From NCBI GenBank assembly GCA_963733905.1, contig CAVTEU010000018.1:62001-126000 (forward strand): 64,000 bases of DNA, in the 5' to 3' direction. The position numbers and the translations under genes are program-made. Under the pieces are notes generated by a model that saw nothing but the letters and a program-made list of their open reading frames with translations, had not been told where the DNA came from and ran no database searches. Of the stretch, positions 29,843 to 38,440 are shown piece after piece. The number at the start of each line of letters is the position of its first letter. The stretch's first letter is position 1. The DNA comes from DATADW01 sp963733905 (GTDB lineage: Bacteria; Actinomycetota; Acidimicrobiia; Spongiisociales; DATADW01).

Positions 29843-29893
29843 ACCCGCTGCGGAGCAGCGGGTAGGGGGGCTGCCGAACTCCCAACGGTGCTC
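29843..29893. repeat. REP-like element (reversed copy)
   Basis: CCCGCTGCGGAGCAGCGGGTA then CTCCCAACGGTG. Reversed, it matches the 19358-19410 element over about 50 bases, including the CCCCTACCC linker. Confidence 0.7.
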
Positions 29894-29928
29894 GAGTCAG
29901 ATTCGGATGAACTCCGTCTGCCATGGTG

Positions 29929-30667
29929 TCAGCGGACTGCGTCGGGGAGGCTGTGGGTCATCGATCTCCATGCCTCGATGACGGCGATGTCTCCCTCGGC
30001 GGATAGTGAGCCGGCGGTCCTGCCCACCATGTCGAGATAGAGGTCCGAGGCCGTCCCCGAGATGGTGGCGCCTCCCTCCGCTTCGCTCGGCTCGTCCCAG
30101 GCTCACACCGTCGTCGCCCTGGACGAGCCGCCACGACGCCGGCTGATCTGTCGCCGACAGCATGAGGGCCGTTCCCGGTTCGCCGAGGTTGGCCGTTGCG
30201 AGGCGGAACGCCGGTAGCTGCCCGAACTCGTCGATCGCCTCTACGGCCAGCTCAGCATCGATGGCATGGGCGGGCCCGTGCGCAGATTCGGCATCCCATC
30301 GGTGGATCGAGGTCTCCACCGCCATGCGACGCTGCCACCACCCGACACTGCACGAGGGGACCAGTCCCCATACCTCCGTGGCGGAGTCCGCTGCCTCGAA
30401 GGCCTCGGCCATCGCATCGAGTCCGTCGTCGTACCAGGCGAGAACCTCGTCGGGCTCGTCGGTGTCGGGGTACACCCGATCCACCGGTTCTTGGGCGCGT
30501 TCCTCGACGATGCGCAGAGTCCTCCGATGGACGCTGCCGACGTGGACCACAAGGTCGGCGATCGACCAACCCGGGTACCGGGGCACGGGGCGGGTGGGGT
30601 CGATTCGGGCGGCGCGTCCGAGGGCAGCGCCCTCAGCCCGGATCAGATCGAGGTGTCGTGGGGTCAC
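29929..30667 (-). CDS. Maleylpyruvate isomerase / mycothiol-dependent family protein, DinB fold (one frameshift)
   Basis: About 245 residues. The N-terminal DinB/MDMPI-like helical bundle carries PRYPGWSIADLVVHVGSVHR (metal-binding His in VVHVG), and the later WWQRRMAVETSIHRWDAESA contains the H-R-x-D metal site. The C-terminal MDMPI_C domain continues in another frame after about 30090 (GATISGTASDLYLDMVGRTA and IEAWRSMTHSLPDAV) to a TGA at 29929. Many members use mycothiol, the actinobacterial thiol; the specific substrate is unknown. The GTG at 30667 overlaps the sucD stop, which places this gene in the sucCD operon. Confidence 0.75.
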
Positions 30668-31601
30668 GGACCGGATCCGCCCAGCGCCTCGACCATCGCC
30701 TCCCCCATCTGGGTGGGCGTTGGGGCCACGGCGATCCCGGCGCTCTCCATGGCGGCGATCTTGTCGGCGGCGGTGCCCTTGCCGCCGGAGATGATCGCCC
30801 CGGCATGACCCATCCGCCTTCCGGGCGGAGCGGTGGTCCCGGCGATGAAACCCGGCCACCGGCTTGTCCATGTTCTCGGCGACCCACGCCGCGGCGTCCT
30901 CCTCGGCGGTGCCGCCGATCTCACCGATCATGAGCACCCCTTCGGTCGCCGGGTCGTCGTTGAACAATCCGAGGGCGTCGAGGAAGTTGGTGCCGTTGAC
31001 CGGGTCGCCGCCGATGCCGATGGCGGTCGTCTGGCCCAACCCGAGCTGGGTCAGCTGCCAAACCGCCTCGTAGGTGAGGGTTCCCGACCGGCTCACCACC
31101 CCGATGCGGCCCGGCTGGTGGATGTACCCGGGCATGATCCCGATCTTGCACTCCTTGGGGGTGATCACCCCCGGGCAGTTGGGACCGACCAGGCGTACCG
31201 GTCTGCCCTCGAGGAAGCGGCGGACCTTCACCATGTCCTGTACCGGTATGCCCTCGGTGATGCAGACGATCAGCCCGACATCGCTGTCGGCTGCCTCCAT
31301 GATGGCGTCGGCGGCGAACGGTGGCGGGACGTAGATGACGCTGGCGACTGGCGTTGGTCGCCTCCACCGCCTCGGCGACGTTGTGGAAGATGGGTAGCTC
31401 CACCCGGTAGGTATCGGGCCTAGCCGGCGACACCGGAGTGATCGGTGTCACCCGTGAAGCTCTGGGTCTCGCCTGCCCTGCTGGGGTGGACGGCCCCACC
31501 ATCTGCGTGCCGTATGCGATCGCCTTGTCGGTGTGGAACTGGCCGGTCTTGCCCAGCCCCTGGATGATGACTCTGGTGTCCGAGTCCACCAGGACGCTCA
31601 T
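30664..31601 (-). CDS. sucD: Succinyl-CoA synthetase alpha subunit (frameshifted)
   Basis: The ADP/GDP-forming ligase alpha subunit, with the phosphohistidine and CoA site. N-terminal VIIQGLGKTGQFHTDKAIAY binds CoA; VGPNCPGVITPKECKIGIMP and RIGVVSRSGTLTYEAVWQLT are the core; DPVNGTNFLDALGLFNDDP follows, and the C-terminal phospho-His region AGAIISGGKGTAADKIAAM is in another frame. Breaks lie near 31340, 30855 and possibly 31480. The MVG-to-LPIFHNV segment appears some 15-20 residues longer than usual. Start ATG 31601 overlaps the sucC stop; the end overlaps the next gene's GTG. Confidence 0.88.
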
Positions 31602-32822
31602 GACGCCAGCTCCACGATCTTGCGGGCACCTTCGAGCATGTCCGGAGCGTTGACCACGTCGAGACCGGACTCGTCGATGATCTGCTTGCCAAGTTCGACG
31701 TTGGTCCCTTCGAGCCGTACCACCAGGGGCACCTCGAGCCCTACCTGGCGCACCGCCTCGACCACCCCGGTGGCAATGGTGTCGCAGCGCATGATCCCGC
31801 CAAAGATGTTGACGAAGATCCCCCGCACATTGGGGTCCTTGGTGATGATGCGGAATGCCGCAGCCACCTGCTCGGCGTCGGCCCCGCCGCCGACGTCGAG
31901 GAAGTTCGCCGGCTCACCCCCGACGTATTTGATGATGTCCATGGTGGACATGGCAAGACCCGCGCCATTGACCATGCACCCGATCGTCCCGTCCATCTTG
32001 ACGTAGGACAGCCCATGCGAGGAAGCCTCGATCTCCGCCGGGTCCTCCTCGGTGGGGTCCCTCAGCTCGGCGAGCTCGGGATGGCGGAACAGTGCATTGG
32101 CGTCGAAGCTCATCTTCCCGTCGAGCGCCATGACCTCACCCGCCAGTCGTCACGACAAGGGGGTTTATCTCGATCAGGTCGGTGTCCCATTGCGAGGCGG
32201 CAGCCGCCAGGGTGGTGAGGAAACGCGTCCCATTGCCGTAGGCGTCGCCGGTGAGCCCCAACCCGTATGAGATCGCCCCGGCCTGCCAGCCTCCGAGCCC
32301 GATAGCCGGGTCGATCGTCTGCCGGATGATCCTCTCCGGGGTCTCCTCCGCCACCTCTTCGATCTCGGTCCCGCCCTCGGTGGAAGCCATCACCACGTTG
32401 CGGCCCACGCTCCGGTCGAGCACGATCGAGAGGTAGAGCTCGCGGTCGATGTCGATCCCCTGCTCGATATAGAGCCGGTTGACCTGCTTGCCTTCGGGAC
32501 CGGTCTGGATGGTGACCAGGGTGGATCCGAGCATCCGCTCGGCCAGCTCACCGACCCGCGCCTCAGCCGCCTCGACCCCGCCCTCGATCCCCTCGGTCAC
32601 GACGCTGACGCCGCCCAGATCGGGGAACTCCTTGAACGTCCCCTTACCCCTCCCGCCGGCATGGATCTGACTCTTGACAACCACCACCGGGTTGCCGGTC
32701 GCCTCCACCAGGGGACGTACCGCAGCGACCGCCTCCTCGGGGGTGCTGGCCACCTTCCCCTGGGGAACCGGGATTCCCTTCGCCGCCATCAGCTGCTTCG
32801 CCTGGTACTCGTGGATCTTCAT
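31598..32822 (-). CDS. sucC: Succinyl-CoA synthetase beta subunit (one frameshift)
   Basis: An ATP-grasp subunit of about 405 residues. The N-terminal MKIHEYQAKQLMAAKGIPVP, nucleotide-binding VVVKSQIHAGGRGKGTFKEF, and the metal site LIEINPLVVTTGG are in one frame down to 32136. The second frame gives VMALDGKMSFDANALFRHPE, the CoA-side GCMVNGAGLAMSTMDIIKYV, FVNIFGGIMRCDTIATGVVE and VVRLEGTNVELGKQII. The break near 32133 falls between GG and EVMALDGK. sucC and sucD overlap by 4 bases. Confidence 0.92.
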
Positions 32823-32823
32823 G

Positions 32824-33216
32824 TCACCTCTCGGGCACGTTCGCTTCTATCCAGTCGATGATCTCGCCGAGGGGCGATCCCGGGGTGAAGACCGCGGTGA
32901 TACCGGCCTCCTTGAGACGGGGAATGTCGGCGTCCGGTATCACCCCACCGCCGAACACGACGATATCGGCGGCGTCCCGCTCGCCAAGAAGCTCGACCAC
33001 GCGGGGGAACAGTGTCATGTGCGCCCCGGAGAGAGCGGACAGACCGACGGCGTCGACGTCCTCTTGGACCGCGGCCTCGACAACCTGCTCGGGAGTCTGG
33101 TGGAGCCCGGTGTAGATGACCTCGTATCCGGCATCACGAAGTGCTCGTGCGACCACCTTGGCGCCCCGGTCGTGCCCATCGAGCCCTGGCTTGGCGATCA
33201 GGATTCGGCGGGACAT
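32824..33216 (-). CDS. Stand-alone cobalamin-binding domain (methylmalonyl-CoA mutase C-terminal type)
   Basis: A 130-residue B12-binding protein. The signature DGHDRG (residues 13-18) contains the cobalt-coordinating H15; VGLSALSGAHMTLFPRVVEL and DIVVFGGGVIPDADIP complete the Rossmann-like fold. Free-standing domains like this pair with a separate catalytic subunit in two-subunit methylmalonyl-CoA or hydroxyisobutyryl-CoA mutases; no such subunit is in the window. The ATG at 33216 fits homologues (MSRRILIAKPGLDG). It sits two bases upstream of sucC, so an acyl-CoA mutase feeding succinyl-CoA metabolism is the natural inference. Confidence 0.87.
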   Translation of the reverse strand: MSRRILIAKPGLDGHDRGAKVVARALRDAGYEVIYTGLHQTPEQVVEAAVQEDVDAVGLSALSGAHMTLFPRVVELLGERDAADIVVFGGGVIPDADIPRLKEAGITAVFTPGSPLGEIIDWIEANVPER

Positions 33217-33288
33217 GGCTTGTTGAGGCGTAGTGATCGGCACTGCTCCGGGTCGGGAGTCCGCCCGAGGTCGCGGGAGGTGGTGGCA

Positions 33289-33334
33289 GCTCCCAACGGT
33301 GACGGAAGCCGCGAGTCGAGCACCGCTGGGAGTC
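33289..33334. repeat. REP-like hairpin CTCCCAACGGTG/CACCGCTGGGAG
   Basis: Arms 33290-33301 and 33321-33332, with loop GAAGCCGCGAGTC similar to that of the 19333 copy. The gap 33217-33436 holds this, a GTCTTCC array and the tal promoter, with no gene. Confidence 0.7.
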
Positions 33335-33397
33335 GCGCCCCCACCGCGCGGCGGCGGATATGCGGCGCAACTCCTGCCGGAGGGACCGAGCCGCTTC

Positions 33398-33428
33398 CGC
33401 CTGCCGTCTTCCGTCTCTTCCGTCTACC
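33398..33428. repeat. GACGGAA/GACGGCA array (reversed) before tal
   Basis: CTGCCGTCTTCCGTCTCTTCCGTC; the reverse complement matches the GACGGMA arrays elsewhere. It runs directly into the tal -10 box. Confidence 0.65.
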
Positions 33429-33430
33429 CT
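33425..33430 (+). promoter_or_regulatory. Leaderless -10 box of tal
   Basis: TACCCT ends 6 bases before the GTG at 33437, so the predicted +1 is the G of the start codon. Confidence 0.5.
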
Positions 33431-33436
33431 TGGAGC

Positions 33437-34551
33437 GTGACCTCTCCGCTCCATGCCATCGCAGCACTGGGGCAGTCGATCTGGAGTGATCAGCTCTCCC
33501 GATCGATGCTCACGAGCGGCGAATTGGCCCGCCTCATCGATGAGGATGCGGTGACCGGAGTCACATCGAACCCGACGATCTTCGCCGGCGCCATCACCGG
33601 GAGCGACGACTACGACGACCAGTTGGACGAGTTGGCGGGTCGGGGCGCGGACACGGTCGAGATCGTGACCGCCCTGATGACGGCTGATATCCAGGCTGGC
33701 TGCGATGTGTTGCGACCGGTCTGGGAACGGACCGGTGGAGGCGACGGGTACGTCTCCGTGGAGGTCTCGCCGGACGTGGCAAGCGACACCGAGGCGACCA
33801 TCGCCGAGGCGCGCGATTGGGTGAAGAAGGTCGAATCGCCCCAACCTGTATGTCAAGGTCCCGGCGACACCGGCGGGAGTGCCTGCCATTCGCCGGCTGA
33901 TCGGCGAGGGCATCTCGATCAACGTCACACTCATCTTCTCGCTCGACCGCTATCGGGAGATCATGGAGGCCTACCTCACCGGGCTCGACGACTACCGCAG
34001 TAGCGGTGGACGCCTCGATGGGGTCATATCGGTCGCCTCGTTCTTCGTATCCCGGTTCGACACCGAGGTCGACCCAAGGTTGGAGCAGATCGGGACCCCC
34101 GAAGCGCTCGAGTTGCGGGGCAAGACGGCAGTGGCAAACGCTCGGGTGGCCTACGGGGACTTCCTCGACACGTTCCGAGGCGATCGCTGGACCGCCCTCG
34201 CAGCCGCCGGAGCGCGCCTGCAGCGGCCGCTCTGGGCGAGCACCAGCACCAAGAACCCGGATTACCCCGACACCATGTACGTCGACGCCCTGGTGCAGCG
34301 CGACACCGTGGACACCATGCCGCTCGAGACGATCGCCGCAGTCAAGGACCACGGCAACCCTCACCCCAGGATGTTCGGCAAGGATGACATCGCTGAAGCG
34401 AGAGCCACGTTGCAGCAGCCTGGCCGAGGTGGGCATCGACTACGACGACGTGGTCCAAACCCTGGAGGACCAGGGAGTCGAAAAGTTCGCCGCCTCGTGG
34501 CGCGAACTGGTCGATGACGTAGACCAGGCTCGAAGCGCCCACCGGCATTGA
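33437..34551 (+). CDS. tal: Transaldolase (two frameshifts)
   Basis: A pentose-phosphate enzyme of about 370 residues, the long actinobacterial type. N-terminus: ALGQSIWSDQLSRSMLTSGE with VTGVTSNPTIFAGAI. Break near 33840, then LYVKVPATPAGVPAIRRLIG, GISINVTLIFSLDRY and SVASFFVSRFDTEVD. The Schiff-base lysine is in WASTSTKNPDYPDT (codon at 34251). A second break near 34420 leads to LAEVGIDYDDVVQTLEDQGV and the end at 34551. The GTG start coincides with the predicted transcript start. The stop overlaps the ridA TTG by TTGA. Confidence 0.9.
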
Positions 34552-34931
34552 CCGAACGTCAGATCGTCTCCTCGGGGTCGCCTTTCGAGCCGGTGATCGG
34601 TTTCAGCCGCGCCCTACGTGTCGGGGAAAGGGTCCTTGTCTCGGGTACGGCACCGGTCTGGCCCGACGGGAGCTGTGACCCCGACCCGGCCGCCCAGGCG
34701 CGCCGCTGCCTGGAGATCATCCTCGACGCCCTCGATCAGTGCGGAGCCGGATCAGACAACATCATCCGCACCCGCGTCTACCTCACCGATGCCGCCGACT
34801 GGGAAGCCGTGGGACTGGTTCACGGAGAGGTGATGGGCGACAACCGCCCGGCGTCGACGTTTGTCGTGGTGTCTGCGCTGCTCGACCCGCGCTGGAAGGT
34901 GGAGATCGAGGCGGAAGCATTGCTCGATTGA
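34548..34931 (+). CDS. RidA/YjgF/YER057c family protein
   Basis: A 127-residue trimeric-barrel family protein that hydrolyses reactive enamine/imine intermediates or related compounds. Landmarks: FSRALRVGERVLVSGTAPVW near 20-38, the arginine in IIRTRVYLTDAADW (R74 or R76) and RPASTFVVVSALLDPRWKVE near the end, where the family's active-site Arg and Glu lie. TTG start overlapping the tal stop, so both are translated from one leaderless mRNA. It is probably an Rid2-Rid7 subfamily member rather than strict RidA; subfamily is not resolved. Confidence 0.87.
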   Translation: MTERQIVSSGSPFEPVIGFSRALRVGERVLVSGTAPVWPDGSCDPDPAAQARRCLEIILDALDQCGAGSDNIIRTRVYLTDAADWEAVGLVHGEVMGDNRPASTFVVVSALLDPRWKVEIEAEALLD

Positions 34932-34950
34932 GTCCGGTTACGCTGCCGCC

Positions 34951-35190
34951 GTGTTCCTGATCCTCGGTCTGCTGGTCTTCGGTCTTGCTGTCGGGTGGAT
35001 CGCTCAACTGGTGCTCGGGATGGGCACCAAGCCAAACGCCCAGTCGCTCATTGCCGGGGTGGCTGGTTCCTTCGTCGGCGGGCTGCTCGCCAGCCTTATC
35101 GCCGGCGACGGATTGGCTCTCCGACCCAGTGGGCTCATCGGGTCGGTTGTCGGAGCGATCATCGTGCTGCTGATCTGGAGGCTCGGCTAG
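34951..35190 (+). CDS. GlsB/YeaQ/YmgE-family small membrane protein
   Basis: A 79-residue transglycosylase-associated-type membrane protein with three hydrophobic segments: FLILGLLVFGLAVGWIAQLV, SLIAGVAGSFVGGLLASLIA and IGSVVGAIIVLLIWRL. This family is stress-associated in several bacteria but its function is unknown. The GTG at 34951 is fixed by a TACGCT box at 34939-34944, which predicts transcription starting exactly at the GTG. It converges with pcrA. Confidence 0.8.
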   Translation: MFLILGLLVFGLAVGWIAQLVLGMGTKPNAQSLIAGVAGSFVGGLLASLIAGDGLALRPSGLIGSVVGAIIVLLIWRLG

Positions 35191-35216
35191 CCGCTCTACC
35201 TAGACGGTCGGTCGGA

Positions 35217-37436
35217 CTACGCCTTCACGAGGGGGGCCCAGGCGAGGAGCAACCGCTTGCGACCCTGGGTATCGAACTGCACCTCCGCCTCGGCCTTGTC
35301 GCCCTCACCGCTCAAAGCCCGCACCGTGCCCAGTCCCCATTTGTCATGACGGACACGGTCGCCGGGACCGATCTGCTCGGCGCTCAGCGTCCGTCGTGGT
35401 GAGGGGGCCGCAGGCAGGTCCTTTCGTTCACGCTTGGGGAGATCCTTGACCAGGTTCGCCGGAACCTCGCGCAGGAAACGGCTCGGGGGGTTGTAGTTGG
35501 TGCCGCCCCACAGGGTGCGGTGCCAGGCGTTGATCAGATAGAGGCGGTCCTCGGCCCGGGTCATGCCCACATAGGCGAGACGTCGCTCCTCCTCCATCTG
35601 GTCGGGGTCACCGAGCGACCTGAGGTGGGGGAACACCCCGTCCTCGAGCCCCACCAGAAAAACCACCGGGAACTCGAGACCCTTGGCGTTGTGCAAGGTC
35701 ATGAGGGTGACCGATTCCTTGGCCTCCTCGAGATCGTCCACGTCGGAGACCAACGTCACCGTCTCCAGGAACAACTCGAGTCGACGTGTGCCACCGAGGT
35801 CGTCCCACTCCTCGTCGCCCACCATGGTCCCTGCGCTGATCTCCTCGTACTCCTCGGCGACCGACAACAGCTCGCGCAGGTTCTCCACCCTGCCCAGTGC
35901 CTCCACGGTTCGCTCCGCCTCCAACTCGCGCAGGTACCCGGTGTCGTCGAGGACCGCCTGGACCGCCCTCCTCGGACCCCCCTCATCTGCCACCGTGGCC
36001 AGCGAATCGAGGACCGCCAGGAAATCGGCCACCTGCGAACGCGCCCTGGTGGTCAGTTGGGTCACCTCGGCCGCTCGTCGCAGGGCAACGAGAAACCCGA
36101 CACCCTCTGACTGGGCGAAGCGCTCGATGTGTCCAACGGTCGTGGAGCCGATCCCGCGCTTTGGCACGTTGATGACCCTCTTCAGCGCCACCTCGTCGGT
36201 CGGGTTGACCACGGCCCGCAGGTAGGCGAGCACGTCCTTCACCTCTCTCCGCTCGTAGAAGCGGACGCTCCCCACCACCGTGTACGCGATGCCGCGCCGG
36301 ACCATGACCTCCTCGAGCACCCGGCTCTGGGCATTGGTGCGGTAGAAGACGGCCACCTGACTCAGCCGGTACCCGACATCCTCGAGGTGGTTGAGCTCGT
36401 CGGCCACCATCCCGGCCTCGTCGTGCTCGTCCTCGGCCTGGTAGTGGTAGACCGGCTCGCCCTCTCCTCGTTCGCTCCAGAGATGCTTGGGCTTGCGCTT
36501 GGCGTTGTTGGCGATGACGGCGTTGGCGGCGTCGAGGATGGTCTCGGTGGACCGGTAGTTCTGGTCGAGCACCACCACCCTGGCGTCGGGATAGTCCTTC
36601 TCGAACTCGAGGATGTTGCGGATGTCGGCGCCGCGGAACCCGTAGACGCTCTGGTCGGAGTCGCCGACCACACAGAGGTTGCGATTTTTCTCGGCGAGGA
36701 GCCGCAGCAGCATGTACTGGGCGTGGTTGGTGTCCTGGTATTCGTCGACCAGCACGTGGAGGAACCGGTCCTGGTACTGGGAGAGGACATCGGGGAACGC
36801 ACCGAAGAGCTCGACCGCCACCATGATGAGGTCGTCGAAGTCCATGGCCGACGCCTCGAGCAGCCTTTGCTGGTAGAGCCGGTAGACGTCGGCGATCTGC
36901 TCGTGGTAGAAGCCGCCCGACTCGTCCCGGAAGGACTCGAAGTCGATCAGCCGATCCTTTGCTTGCGAGATCTCGGCGCGAATCCGCCTCGGGGGGAAGC
37001 GCTTGGGGTCGAGGTCGAGGTCGCGCACACACATCTCGGTGAGCCGGAGCGAATCGCCCTCGTCGTAGATCGAGAAGGCGGAGCGGTACCCGAGTCGGTG
37101 ACACTCGCGTCGCAGGATGCGGACGCACGCCGAATGAAAGGTGGAGACCCACATCGAGCGGACCACGCCACCGACGAGACGCCCCACCCGCTCGCGCATC
37201 TCGTCGGCCGCCTTGTTGGTGAAGGTGATGGCGAGGATGGCGTGGGGTGGGACCTCGAGGTCGCGGATGAGGTGGGCGATCCGATGGGTGAGCACCCGCG
37301 TCTTCCCCGACCCGGCTCCCGCCACGACCAGCAGCGGTCCCTCGGTGGTGGCGACAGCCTCGCGCTGGCGCGGGTTTAGCCCTTCGAAGAGCGGAGAGTC
37401 GGCGGGTTGCCGGTCGAGACCGGCGGACAATGCCAT
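35217..37436 (-). CDS. pcrA: ATP-dependent DNA helicase PcrA/UvrD
   Basis: A 739-residue superfamily 1A 3'-5' helicase for nucleotide-excision repair and removal of RecA or polymerase blocks. Motif I AGAGSGKT with K45, motif Ia ITFTNKAADEM, motif II VDEYQDTNHAQ (near 230), motif III GDSDQSVYGFRGAD, motif IV VVLDQNYRSTETIL, motif V VTLMTLHNAKGLEF and motif VI YVGMTRAEDRLYL are all present. The C-terminal Tudor-like domain (GDRVRHDKWGLGTVRALSG to the end) is the PcrA RNAP-binding module. A TACCAT box lies 8 bases before the ATG. The reading frame is intact. Confidence 0.95.
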   Translation of the reverse strand: MALSAGLDRQPADSPLFEGLNPRQREAVATTEGPLLVVAGAGSGKTRVLTHRIAHLIRDLEVPPHAILAITFTNKAADEMRERVGRLVGGVVRSMWVSTFHSACVRILRRECHRLGYRSAFSIYDEGDSLRLTEMCVRDLDLDPKRFPPRRIRAEISQAKDRLIDFESFRDESGGFYHEQIADVYRLYQQRLLEASAMDFDDLIMVAVELFGAFPDVLSQYQDRFLHVLVDEYQDTNHAQYMLLRLLAEKNRNLCVVGDSDQSVYGFRGADIRNILEFEKDYPDARVVVLDQNYRSTETILDAANAVIANNAKRKPKHLWSERGEGEPVYHYQAEDEHDEAGMVADELNHLEDVGYRLSQVAVFYRTNAQSRVLEEVMVRRGIAYTVVGSVRFYERREVKDVLAYLRAVVNPTDEVALKRVINVPKRGIGSTTVGHIERFAQSEGVGFLVALRRAAEVTQLTTRARSQVADFLAVLDSLATVADEGGPRRAVQAVLDDTGYLRELEAERTVEALGRVENLRELLSVAEEYEEISAGTMVGDEEWDDLGGTRRLELFLETVTLVSDVDDLEEAKESVTLMTLHNAKGLEFPVVFLVGLEDGVFPHLRSLGDPDQMEEERRLAYVGMTRAEDRLYLINAWHRTLWGGTNYNPPSRFLREVPANLVKDLPKRERKDLPAAPSPRRTLSAEQIGPGDRVRHDKWGLGTVRALSGEGDKAEAEVQFDTQGRKRLLLAWAPLVKA

Positions 37437-37470
37437 CAGAAGCGATGGTACCCGAGGTGCCGGCCGAGAA

Positions 37471-38374
37471 CTACAGGGATGGGATTAGAAGAGCGGCAGA
37501 CGGCAGACGGCAGACGGCCGACGGAGCGTAGATGGCAAAGTTGGGAGTTAGTCGGGAGCAGTGCCCGAGGTTGTCATTGTTGCGATAGGCAGTGAGAAAG
37601 CAGAACCGAGAGCCGGCGGGGACTCGGGGTTCGTAGGTGACGTCGCCGCCCATGGCGCGGGCGAGGGTGCGGGAGATGGGGAGACCAAGCCCGATCCCAC
37701 TCGTCTGTCCGTGGGTCCGTTCGAAGGGCTCGAAGAGGCGCTCCTCCTCACCGGCGAGAATGCCGAGGCCCCTGGTCGGCGACCGTCAACACGAATCTCC
37801 CCGATCGTGGCACACCCTCGATCACGACGGGTGGGCGTCCGTACTTGCGGGCGTTCTCCACCAGATTGCGGACGACCTGCTCGACGCGGCTCGGATCGGC
37901 CAGGACCAACGCCGTGTCGGGCAGATCGATCTCGACCTTCGATCCTTCATCGCCATAGACCGTCTCCGCCACTCGGCGCACCAGCGGCACCAGATCCATC
38001 TCCACCGGCTCCACCCTGAGCCGGCCCGTCTCGGCGCCGGGGATGACCATCAGGTCTTCGACCAGCCCGGACAGCCGCCGACCCTGACTCGAAACCGTGT
38101 CCAGGGCGCTGTCCACCTCCTCGTCGGGAAGGTGACGCCAGCGATCTCGCAACGTCTCGGACAGACCGACGATGGTCTGCAGCGGTCCGCGCAGGTCGTG
38201 GGCGACCATCCCCATCATGTCCTTGGTGAACTCGACCGACCTCCCGGCAGCATCGATCGCCTCTTGCTCGCGGCGACGCGCTTGAGAAAGGAAGAAGAAG
38301 GCGAGCGGGATGCTCACCAGGGCGATTGCTCCCAGGGTCAACGCCAGCAGTTCGACAAACCGAACCAGAGTCAT
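37471..38374 (-). CDS. Sensor histidine kinase, HisKA/HATPase (one frameshift)
   Basis: A small membrane kinase of about 300 residues: one N-terminal helix (VELLALTLGAIALVSIPLAF), then the H-box MVAHDLRGPLQTIVGLSETL (H59), and the ATPase N-box VVRNLVENARKYG. A break near 37750 leads to the G1 box (ADQGPGI), the F-box EERLFEPFERTHG and the G2 box SGIGLGLPISRTLAR. The last 25 or so codons run into a GACGGCA repeat (SAVCRLPSAALL), so the natural C-terminus may be shorter. There is no sensor domain beyond the membrane helix and no adjacent response regulator. It follows guaA by 66 bases on the same strand. Confidence 0.82.
37493..37524. repeat. GACGGCA heptamer array
   Basis: Three and a half GACGGCA units plus GACGGCC at the very end of the kinase frame, between pcrA and the kinase gene. 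Confidence 0.75.
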
Positions 38375-38440
38375 TCCAGAGCCTGTCGCTCACCGGGACC
38401 GTCGATAGGGAACCCCCTCGACCCTGTTATCGGCGTTTGA

